A stretch of 64,000 nucleotides of DNA. Source: Protula sp. h YS-2021 (lineage: Eukaryota; Annelida; Polychaeta; Sabellida; Serpulidae). Shown here one piece after another: positions 31,801-43,800 of the stretch. The stretch spans positions 414,493 through 478,492 of the forward strand of contig OX457034.1 in NCBI GenBank assembly GCA_949752745.1, given 5' to 3'. A program made the position numbers and the translations under genes. Under the pieces are notes generated by a model. The model ran no database searches. It saw nothing but the letters and a program-made list of their open reading frames with translations, and was not told where the DNA came from. Numbering within the stretch: position 1 is the stretch's first letter; the number at the start of each line of letters is the position of its first letter.

Positions 31801-34800
31801 CGGAGGCTCTGACAAAATATGAAAATTTTTAATTAATGTTACGGCGCGCTCAACTGGTAGTTCACAGATATTGAAAATGTTTCGAATAAATGATAAACGG
31901 TCAAATGAGAAATTCTTGTTGGAAATTTATCAACTTTGACCATTTTCATTTCACAATTACTTAATAAACAGAAATACTTCTATTGGCCTGTTGAAGAATA
32001 TTAATTGGTTTCATGTCAAAACGAAGGATATAGCTGCGCGCACGATGTATAGAAGTCAGTCAAAAACATGACAGGTTTGATACCTCGTTATAGGCAGCTA
32101 GGTGTGTGAGACTTTAATTAATAACGATCTACAGCATGAGGTGCCATTGGGGTAAGGATTATCGATTAACAGATATGTAACCTGTGATCTTCAAATGCAA
32201 GGTTTTGACCACGTCAATGACAAATCTCAAGGTATATTCTATATGACTTATTAAGAATGATGAAACAATCATGTGAACGATCATGTGAACGATGAGGTAC
32301 CTACAATAATTCAGATTCGCAATATTAAAATCAGATAAAAGTCTGAACAGCTATATTAACAATATAAAAAGTATGTCGAAGTTTAATTATATATAATTAA
32401 CCTAGGGAAAAGTCAATTATGATACAAATTGATCATACCTTTAGACACAGGGCAGCTAACAGTCTCCTCGGGATCACCAGGACAAACACAGTTCGGACTT
32501 TCACAGTTCGGGCAATCGGGATCTGGCTCACATTCACGTGATCTTGTCTTTTCACCAATCCCACATCCAGTCTCCATGCAATCCCCAAATGGTCCCCAAT
32601 CACCCCATGCCGGAGGCTCTGACAAAATATGAAAATTTTTAATTAATGTTACGGCGCGCTCAACTGGTAGTTCACAGATATTGAAAATGTTTCGAATAAA
32701 TGATAAACGGTCAAATGAGAAATGCTTGTTGGAAATACATCAACTTTGACCATTTTCATTTCACAATTACTTAATAAACAGAAATACTTCTATTGGCCTG
32801 TTGAAGAATATTAATTGGCAAAATATTTCGGACCACATCCAGTCTCCATACAATCTCTATAAATGGTCCCCAATCCCCCCATGCCGGAGGATCTGACCAA
32901 ATATATAAATATTATTTAAAGTTATGGCGCGCTCAACTGGTAGTTCACAGATATTCAAAATGTTTCGAATAAATGATAAACGGTCAAATGAGAAATTATG
33001 TTTTGAAATATATTAACTTTGACCATTTTCATTTCACAATTACTTAATAAACAGAAATACTTCTATTGGCCTGTTGAAGAATATTAATTGGTTTCATGTC
33101 AAAACGATAAACCTATGTATACCACCTGACCATGAAAAGATCAAAAGTGAAAAGTTAATGAATATTTTTGATGCTATATATACCTTTTGGAATAGAGCAG
33201 CTTACAGTTTCCTCGGGATCACCAGGACAAACACAGGTCGAACTTTCACAGTTCGGGCAATCTGGATCTGGTTCACATTTACGAGTTCTTGTCATTTCTC
33301 CCTCTCCGCATCCAGTCTCCATGCAATCTCCAAACGGTCCCCAATCCCCCCAACTAGGTGGAACTACAAAGACATAACGTAGAGAATATGCAACCCCTAG
33401 CTATATATGTCTGAATATGTTAAACATCATGGCATGGCAGAAATAATATAAATACCAGACTGTTAAGAGAAAACTACGGGAAAAAACGTAAAAATACTTC
33501 TTTTACCCTATTGTTTAAACTTTTTTGCACCATTTAAACCCATTTTTAAATCTATTCAATCCGTTTAAAACTGCTTTATTAAAGAACTAACCATACACCT
33601 AAGGTGCAGTTTAGCTGCCCCTTAGGTTTACTCAAAATATCATTTACAAATTCATGCCTGAAGTCCCACCTGTCCCTTGTTATTATGAAGTAATACACAA
33701 AAGTTAAGATCAACTATATCATCATTTAAGCCATTCAAATTTAGTCCAAAGTTTCATAACCAAATAAGCTTATTTCGGGAGGAATAAACCAGTTAAATAA
33801 TAATATTAGTAGTAGTTTTGTTATTATTATTAATAATTTCGTTTCTTGATCTTATCATTTGTAGAAAAGTTGGTACAACATGTGGCACGACATGACATAT
33901 ATTGAGTGTGAAATGTGTGTCCGTGTCTCCACTTCAATTTAATGTCTGCAATTTAATGTAAGCATAGAAACTGACAGCTTTACTGCATTAAATAGGTCAC
34001 GATTGTGTTTCTCCATGACGTCATGATAATTGTAAAAAGCTCACGGGGACAGCATGGCTGATTTGGGCATGGTTCTTCGCTTGTCGTGTCTGGATAGCAT
34101 ACGAACTGGTCAGGTCGTGGGTTTTCACATTTGCATTCCCGTGTTCTGAAAAATGAAACATGAAACACACCGAATAAGCCAATTCGCACTTTCGGGTCTT
34201 CACGTTGCAGGTGTTGTTTCGACTGCAAATTTTTTGAGATAAATTATAAAGAAATGATGAGGGAAAAAAATCAAACTTCTAATTTTCTTTCAACATGCAC
34301 AGTAGTTGAAAAACGAGAGTACGAAAACAGGAAGTGCGTCATCAGATCCCCCCTCCCCCTCCTCCCCCTAGGAGGCATAACCCTAAGTCACCTATCAATC
34401 ATCATGACGTCATTAGTCACGTGACCTGCCAGTCATCATTAGTCACATGACCTGTCAATCATGTGTCATGTATATGAGGAATGTTTTCCCGATCATTAAC
34501 CTTCGGGCCTGAATGGCTCACTTGGTAGAGCAGAGCACTCGTAAGCGGACCCATGATCTGAAGGTCGATGGATCGAACCCGCCCTCGGGCATCACTTTCA
34601 TATCATATAATGGGGACCCCCCGGGGGCCCCCTCCCCGTGGGAATTTCCACCACCTGTCTATCATACCATGGGGAACCCCCGTGGACCCCCTACAATCTG
34701 TCTATCATACCATAGGGACCCCCCGGGGACCACCCACCATCTGTCTATCATACCATTGGGACCCCCGGGGGACCCCCGTGTGGGAATTTCCACCATCTGT

Positions 34801-37800
34801 CTATCATATCATGGGGACCCCCAGGACATAATATGTACTGACCCCCCCCCCCCCCCTAGGATTGTGTGTGCACATGAGCTTCATTCATGCTCTGGCTGCT
34901 GTAGGATACACATGGAAAAAAGTGAAAAACAGTTGCTCTTACCTGTTGTACTGTTGGAGAACAAGTGAAGGATTGACTGGAATACACATAGGACACGAAG
35001 TGAAGTTATTCTTTAAAAAGGAAGTGAAAGATTGGCTGGAAACACATAGGAAAGTGAAATACACATGGAGACGAATTGGACAAAGAGCCGTGGTAAGTGA
35101 CCTTTTTTTTGTTTTTTGTTTTTTTTGGTAACATCATGTAACACTATGTAACATCATGTAGCACTATGTAACATAATGTAACACTATATTACATAATGTA
35201 ACACTATGTTACATAATGTTACACTATGTTACATAATGTAACATCATGTAGCATAATGTAACATCATGTGACACTATGTGACTATGTAACATCATATGGC
35301 TATATGACTATGTAAGGAGTATGTAATTGCTATGTAAACATAATTAGTCTAACGTATGCATGTCATTATCAGATCGTCCAACAGACAAGCCGTGATAGCT
35401 CACTTGGTAGAACAGACGACTAGTAGTCTGAGAGTTGTGGGATCGATCCCACCTCGGGACAAGCTTTTTTTTTGGGGGGGTTATGTTCACTTTTGTGACT
35501 CTGTGACATTATGACATCATGTGACTGTGACATTACGTGACTTTATGTGATCTGTGACATTATGTGACTCTGTGACTTTTTTTACATAATAGCTATATTT
35601 CTATGTCTATTTTCACTGATAATATTTAATAAGTCATATTTCAATGGTTCAATTACAATAACCACACACACACACAGCATAGGAACAAGTTCATGAAAGG
35701 TCTGAGAGTGTGGGAAAACGATTGATAAATTTTAGAGTGCACTCGTTCAGAGTGTGGGGAAACCGATCAAAAAATTTATGAGTGCACTCGTTCAGAGCGT
35801 GGGGGAAACCGATCGATAAATTTCAGAGTGCACACGTTCAGACCGTGGGAACAACCGATAAATTTGAAAACATCAAAGGCCTAGACCGTGGGAACGATCG
35901 GTATATTTCAGAGTGCACCAAATCAGAGCGTGGGAACGATCAATAAATTTGAGAAGGAATGGGATTTTCCCCCACTTTAAGTCTAATGTTATAGTAGTGG
36001 GAAAATGGTGCTTCTAGACCAACTTCAGCAAATGTAGTTTTTGATAGCATATGATATATAAAATAAGTTTTAGCATTTTACCATGCTACTTATTCAAATG
36101 TTTTAAAGTTATAGTAGTGCGAAAATGGTGCTTCTAATCCAACTTTAGCAAATTTAGTTTTTAGTAACATATAAAATATTAATAAGTTTTAGCATTTTAC
36201 CATGCTACTTATTCAAATGTTCTAAAGTTAGAGTAGTGCGAAAATGGTGCTTCTAAACCAACTTTAGCAAATTTAGTTCTTAATAACATATAATATATAA
36301 AATAAGTTTTAACATTTTAGCATGCTACTTATTCGAATGTTCTAAAGTTATAGTAGTGGCAAAATGGTGGTTCTAGACCAAATTTAACAAATTTAGTTTT
36401 TGACAAGCCCCATTCGAAACACGTGTTTAATTTATTTTTTGAAACATATTACGTCATAGTATTGTTCAACAATTTTTGAACAAGTTCAACAAATTGTTCA
36501 ACAAGTTGCTCAACATGTTCAACATGTTTAACATGTTCAAAATTTCCAACACGTTCAAAATGTTCAGAAGGAATGGGATTTTCCCCCACTTTAACATTAG
36601 ACTTAGAGTGGGGGAAAATCCCATTCCTTCTCAAATTTATTGATCGTTCCCACGCTCTGATTTGGTGCACTCTGAAATTTATCGATCGTTCCCACGGTCT
36701 AGGCTTTTGATGTTTTCAAATTTATCGATTGTTCCCACGGTCTGAACGTGTGCACTCTGAAATTTATCGGTCGGTTTTCCCCATGCTCTGAACGATGGCA
36801 CTCTGAAATTTATTGATCGGTTTCCCCACACTCTGAACGAGTGCACTCTAAAATTTATCAATCGTTTTCCCACACTCTGAGACCTTTCATGTACTTATTC
36901 CTATGCTGTATTGTAATGGAACCATTGAAATATGACTTATTAAATATTATCAGTGAAAATAGACATAGAAATATAGCTATTATGTAAAAAAGTCACAGAG
37001 TCACATAATGTCACAAATCACATAAAGTCACATGTCGCAGTCACATGATGTCACATAATGTCACAGAGTCACAAAAGTAAACAAAAAAACCCCAAAATAG
37101 GTTGTCCCGAATTGGGATCGATCCCACAACTCTCAGGCTACGAGCCGTCTATTCTACCAAGTGAGCTATCACGGCTTGTCTGTTGGACGATCTGATAATG
37201 ACACACATACGTTAGACTAATTATGTTCACATAGCAATTACATACTCCTTACATAGTCATATAGCCATATGATGTTACATAATCACATAGTGTCACATGA
37301 TGTTCCATTGTTACATGATGTTACATTATGTTACATAGTGTTACATTATGTAACACAATGTTACATTATGTAACATAGTGTTACATTGTGTTACATAATG
37401 TCACATGATGTTACATAGTGTTACATTATGTTACATAGTGTCACATGATGTTACATAGTGCTACATGATGTTACATAGTGTTACATGATGTTACCATAAA
37501 AATGTTAGAGTTACATAATGTTACATGTTATATAATGTTACATAGTGCTACATGATGTTACACAGTGTTACAAACAAAAGCAAAAAAAACAAAAAACAAA
37601 AAAAGTCACTTACCACGACTCTGTCCAATTTGTCTCCATGTGTATTTCACTTCCCTATGTGTTTCCAGCCAATCTTTCACTTCCTTTTTAAAGAATAACT
37701 AATGTTTCACTTCGTCTCCTATGTGTATTCCAGTCAATCCTTCACGTGTTCTCCAACAGTACAACAGGTAAGAGCAACTGTTTTTCACTTTTTTCATGTG

Positions 37801-40800
37801 TATCCTACAGCAGCCAGAGCATGAATGAAGCTCATGTGCACACACAATCCTTGGGGCGGGGGGGGGGGGGTCAGTACATATTCCTAGTTAGCATAATTTT
37901 TCGTCCCACGTATAAAGCGCGTTGTGTTTAGGTGGGATTTAAGTGGGAACGTGGGACGTTGGCATGGCCACATAGAAAACATGTGTAATATACGTGGACA
38001 TTCCCACGGTGGGATTTCCGTATACACTCTACATATAATATACATAGGCTTTCCCATGTATAAAATGCACGGGTAGATACACGCGTAAACTGCATGGTTT
38101 TTCCCCCGTAATGCCCACCGTGGGCATTCCACTGCATAATATACGTAGAATTGCCCACTTCTAAAATGCATGGGTAATTAACGCATATTATATGTATATT
38201 ATACTTTTGAATTCCCACGTAAAATTTCATTAGAAGTCATTTGTATATTATACGTATATTTTACATGGGATTTCCCATATGGGCATTCCCATGTAAAATA
38301 CACGTATATTATGCGCAGTCTGGCAATGTGAGCTAATCATCGCAGACCGGAAACAGCCGCCATTGAGCGATAATATATTTAAATTTCGCTACATTCTGTA
38401 TATTTTGGTGGAGGGCTGCTTTTTTCTAAGTATAATAGAAAGTTAGACATGGAAATACCAATTTCACTAAAATTTTTATGCTTAAAATTCTTTTAAGGAG
38501 TACTTTATAACTGCACTATAGTTATTAGGGTTCATGTCTGTGTGTTCGAGTGAGTTATCGTATATGCCCAGGATTGGGTCGTCCCGTTAAAATTCCATGC
38601 TTAATATGCGTGTGATTCCCACATATAAAATGCATGGAAATATATGCGTATAAAATGCATGGGTTCACACGCGCATAATACACATCGGAAAGAGTCTCAA
38701 ATTCTCCTAAATCCCACGTAACTACGTGGGAATTCCCCCAACAAAATACACATTACTTATGCGTGGGTACGTGGGAATATTCACATATATTATGCATAGT
38801 CCCCATGTGGGACTGCTATCTGGGTTATGTCCTGGGGGGGGTCCAAATGGTATGATTGACATATGGTGGGGGGTCCCCATGGTATGATAGACAGATGGTG
38901 GGGGGGTCCACGGGGGTTCCCCATGGTATGATAGACAGATGGTGGAAATTCCCACGTGGGAGTCCCCGGGGGGGTCCCCATGATATGATATGAAAGTGAT
39001 GCCCGAGGGCGGGTTCGATCCACCGACCTTCAGATCATGGGTCCGCTTACGAGTCCTCTGCACTACCAAGTGAGCCATTCAGGCCCGAAGGTTAACGATC
39101 GGGAAAACATTCCTCATATACATTACACATGATTGGCAGGTCATGCGACTAATGATGATTGACAGGTCACGTGACAAATGACGTCATGATGATTGATAGG
39201 TGACTTAGGGTTATGCCTCCTAGGGGGGAGGGGGAAGGGGGGTCTGATGACGTCAATTCCTGTTTTCGTACTCTCGTTTTTCAACTACTATGTAGACTTT
39301 CAAAATTATAAAAACATCATATTCAAGGACTGGCACTCCCAGTGGTGACGAGCACATCTCAGCCTATGCTTAGACTGCCAAATCCTCGTAAAAATATTTT
39401 CAACATTTCCAATCAAGCTGTGTGTGAGATGTTGTTAAATGCAGTCGAAATAAAGACAATCCTAAAATACTAATAAATTGAAAATGAAACATACTAAAGA
39501 AATTGAAAATGAATATTAAATTTTAAAATGCACCCAGAGCACCAAAATAAATAAGAGAACAGAACAGCACAATCTGCAATAGCTGCACCAATTCTACACA
39601 GTGAAAATAGACACGGCAACATAAGGTGAGAATTAAAGCAACCATCTAAATTATATCTGACATTACAGTAAGAAAAGTAAATTATAATCATACAATATCT
39701 ATTTAATATACACTTGGCTTCCATATTTCATTCACCTTACGAGAATGGCTGAAATCATAAAGCACTACTAACGTATGGACCAGTGTTTATAATAGCGCAT
39801 GGACTCGTACTAGTAGCAAATAGGCGTGTATCCCCAACACATTAATAGCGTATGGACCGCATTGATGTCACTAATAGCATGCACACCCATACCCATAGCA
39901 CCAATACCGTAGTGAACTGTAATCATTGCACTTATAGCGTATACCCCCGTATTCAAATCAATAGCGTATGAACCCCTATTCACACTACTGATATCGTATG
40001 GACCCATATTCATAGCACTTATAGCGCATGGACCAATATTTATAGCATTATTACCACATAGACCCTTATTTATAAGCAGTAAAAGCATATGAACCCGGAT
40101 TTATAACACTAATAGCGTATGGACAGGTATTCATAGCACTTACAGCGTTGGACTGATAATCATAGCACTAATTTGCTATGGACCAGTATTCATAGTAATG
40201 CTAGCGCATCAGTGCTGTTAATGACATTATGTTGGCCACAGTGCCAATACCGACCCCGTTCCGAAGCTATGATCAATAGTGTTATAAGTAGGGTGTCAGC
40301 AAGCTGAAATGTTGGGGGTGTTAGTAAGTTAACTGAACTGCCCATCTCCCTACCCCCCCCCCCCCGCCACCACCCCCACCCCCTTTCGCTTAAGGCCGCA
40401 GCTTTCCATCTAGGCTGGAGTCGGAAACGAACGGAATTGACATTCACCGCACTTACCTCAAGCAAGCCAAAGCAGTGGAACTAGATCATCTTTTTAACAC
40501 CCACTCACATTTAACGCCCGTTTTGGGTTACCGTCAACCCCAACCCCCAACCCCCCCCCCCCCCTTCTATACAGAGCATTTTTAATATAAACTCACCGTG
40601 TTCCCGGGCCACAAGGTGCTGAACAATCTCCCCATTCGCACCAGTCTAAAAAAAAATTTCGGCACAAGTATTTTACTTGTACTTTTCATCATTTTTATTC
40701 CTTGTCAGAATTTCGTATTCAACGTTTTGAGTGTTCGGAGTATGTTCGTGGTTCTGTTTGTGCTCCACGCGGTTTGTGATGATGCGGAACGCATGTGGGT

Positions 40801-43800
40801 GTGGAGCCGCGCCCTTCGAGGGAGAGTTTCCTTTGAAGTGGGTGATGAATGGACGAGTGCGTTTGATGATGTTCTACTTTTGTAATAAAGCCCGATAGGA
40901 CAGTGACGATCAGTTTAGGATTTGGGGGGATCTTGATCCAGTGAACACGATGGAGCTAGTTTTAAGTTTGTTTGATGTCGTTTAGTTAGATTTTGGGTCA
41001 TCTAAAAATTTACTTATATATCAAGTATACCGCTTATCTCCACGAGTCGATATCGAAATTTCAAGTTTCACATAGCGTTGTGTAGAACGCGCCAAGATTG
41101 TGCACCTGGCAGTATTTTTGTGTTTAAAAATTTTCATATTGTTAGTTTTTATGACGAGTGAAATTTTTGTGCTACCTAGCACAAACTTTGCGTGTAATTT
41201 TCAAGTATTTATAAATGCCAGAGATCATAACCGACAAAACCTTTTTGTAGACGAGTTTGTGGTCTTCCCAAAAACATCACTTTTTGGCCCATACGTCACT
41301 TATAACATATGTTTTTGGGCAGCTATTTTCTTATTGGTTCTAAGTTTAGGCGGGAAGTTCTTCGATTGGCTACATATTTAATTAGCAGCGGCTGTTCTGG
41401 CAGCGAGTATTTAAGGAACGCGCTTGCTGCACCAGCAGCAGTTGATTTTTGGAATGGATGGAGGCCGCACGTCAGGCGTGGGTCTATTTATTACGAGAAA
41501 AGACAGAAATGAGACAAAGGCTGTACGAAATGGGGTGCAAAGGGTGTTAGCACCAACAAAAAAAGAAGGGTTTTGAAAAGTATTATGAGAAAGGTGGATG
41601 ACTAAACGTTCGTGAATAATTTATTTTGGAAATAAAAGTATTAATGATTAAGGTACTGAAAGATAACTCAATGAAGGGAAGGCATATAAATTAGCCAGAC
41701 ATAAATTTGGATAATAAAGGAAAAAGGTGGACAAATGTGAACATATCATACGAAGTAGATAAAATAAACATAATAGTGTTGAAAGGAGTTTGTTTTCATT
41801 GACATCCGGATACTGCCCGACATAGCGAGCCATATATCGCAATTTTCGTATTATTTGCTCGTATTTTCATTCCATGACAAGCCAACGGCACCTACGCGCG
41901 GAGATCCCATAACCGTCACAACCCAAACTGTGACAAATTGGGGGCTCGTCCGGGATTTTTCCGCCAAGAGGTAAACAATCATGGAGCAGAACTTGCGAGC
42001 ATTAATTGAACTTGGACAGGCTCTTGGGTACAAAGATGAGGAGTTACGGAGGTTCGTCGATGCTGAGCAGACAAAAGCGGAGGAACGCGACCGCATCGCC
42101 TATGAACGCGAGATCCGTGCTCAAGAACGAGAGGACCGACAGAAAGAGCAACAGCGGCAATATGAACTGGAACGCATACGCGAAGAAGCTCGCTTAGCCG
42201 AAGTACACGCACAAGCAGCTGTACATCAAGGTGAAGAACGAGGGGAGGGCCGCATTTATAGTAGTCGACCCAAGCTGCCAAGGTTCGACGAGAAGGTCGA
42301 TGATATTGATGCTTATCTCGAGCGATTTGAACGCTTCGCTCGCAGTCAGGGATGGCCGGAAGATACTTGGACCGTGAGTCTTAGCGCGATTCTTACCGGC
42401 AAGGCATTGGATGTATATAGCAGCATGCCTATAGAAGAAGTCGCCAATTACGCGAGGTTGAAGATGGCTATTCTCCAACGTTTCCAGTTAACGGCAGACG
42501 GATTTCGAAGAAAGTTTCGCGATATCAGGCCAGAAAAAGAAGAGTCCGTCCGTCAGTACGCCGCACGACAGAAACGCTATTTTGGGAGGTGGATTGACAT
42601 GTCTGGGATCGAGAAGAACTTTGTAGAGGTATGCGACTTATTTCTGCGTGAACAGTTTGTGAATCAGTGCAGTAGCGAATTAGCGTTATTTTTACGGGAA
42701 AGAGCACCGAAGTCCATTGATGAGACGATCAAACTGGCTGAGCAGTATCTCGAAGCGCACGGTGGAACAATAGGGCAGGCGAGAGGGAAGCCCTCGACAC
42801 AGAGCCGAATGTTGCCACTAAGCTTTCCAAATGCCAGACAACAGTCGTCAGCTATATCAACGGCGCAGGCATCGAAGGTGTGCTACTATTGCGGAAAACC
42901 TGGTCATTTTGCACGCGATTGCTTCAAGGCTAAGAACGAGCTGGAAGGAACCACTCCACGGCGAAACGAATCATCGCGGGACTTTTCCTACAGATCGAAC
43001 CGCTCGGCACAAGGAAATGCACCACAGAGTTGGCGAGGAACAAACAACTCTGATCGGAAGCCAACAAATCTGAAAATCGGAGCAATGGCTGCCAAACTGA
43101 CCAGCGACATACTCTCTGAAAACGTGAAAGATGGAAAACTGCATTTGGCCAATGGAGGAACGGTACCATATACGGGCACTGTCTGCGGCAAGCCGGACTG
43201 TGCGAAACGTCTTCCCTTATACAGAGGACTGGTCGCAGGACAGAAAGTGATCGTACTTAAGGATACGGGTTGCGACAGTGCTGTTATCCGCAAAGATCTC
43301 ATCACGGAGAACCAATTGTTGGATGAAGAGAGTCATTGTGTTTTGATGGACGGCACCCTGAGAAGTTTTCCAATGGCACGTATCAGGGTAGAAACGCCCA
43401 TTTATAGTGGATTGCTCGAGGCTATGGTGGTGGAAGACCCTCCGTACGATTTGATCATCGGCAACGTATCTCCAACGGTTGATGATCGTGAAAAACCGAC
43501 ACAGGCCAACGATGCACATGTGAAAAACACAAATGAGAAAACGACAGTGGAAGTGAAAACTGCAGCAGCCGTGCAGACAAGAGAGCAAGTTGTCCGAGAA
43601 AAGAAGCCAAAAGCCCCCTTAACCGCACCAGCTGCAGAACTCGGTGAAATGAATACTGATGAATTGAAACGGGCACAAAAGGAAGATGAAACACTGACGA
43701 AGCAATTCAAGTACGCAGAGGACAAAACGGTGTTTAAAGTGAGAAAACGTGGAAGCTACAGATACGCAATCAAGCATGGACTGTTGATGCGGTACTATTT

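Larger units (their letters stand above)
28003..33110 (-). repeat. Tandem array of TSP1 exon-intron units of about 810 bp
   Basis: Six intact units, each a 180-base exon plus about 630 bases of intron, begin their exons at 28589, 29399, 30192, 30998, 31808 and 32618 (spacing 793-810). A seventh, truncated unit lies at about 32820-33110. Intron sequence is duplicated with the exon; the units at 30.8, 31.6 and 32.4 kb are almost identical throughout. Both flanking introns are phase 1 and the exon is a multiple of three, so gain or loss of units keeps the reading frame. Confidence 0.95.
34302..39288. mobile_element. Large foldback-type element with long inverted arms and tRNA-Thr-like sequences
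   Basis: Outer ends GTAGTTGAAAAACGAGAGTA and its inverse TACTCTCGTTTTTCAACTAC. Arms of about 1.7 kb (34302-35990) and 2.7 kb (36567-39288, with an insertion) are inverted copies in the same order: CGTCA-rich end, tRNA-like 1, GGGACCCCC tandem block, GTGAAA block, TGTTACATA repeats, tRNA-like 2, and GTGGGAACGATCG blocks. The centre (35985-36565) has a ~120-bp tandem repeat. Imperfect 8-bp flanks are CATGCACA and TATGTAGA; a related element at 27.37 kb shows the empty site. No transposase is encoded. It lies in an intron inside a TSP1 module. Confidence 0.85.

Noticed and set aside
29993..32632. Plus-strand open frames repeated at each TSP1 unit
   Set aside because: They are the antisense shadow of the 180-base minus-strand exons, which have splice sites, phase continuity and the TSP1 motif.
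36449..36873. Minus-strand frames over repeated FRVHSFRVWG-like text
   Set aside because: They come from the ~55-bp repeats of the foldback arm and are not conserved between the two arms.
34505..37178. Functional tRNA genes
   Set aside because: A and B boxes are present, but acceptor and anticodon stems mispair, and the sequences are parts of mirrored transposon arms.
41100..41512. A 93-codon hydrophobic frame present in both LTRs
   Set aside because: Duplicated only because the LTR is duplicated. It overlaps promoter and termination regions and shows no recognised domain; weak evidence for a protein.
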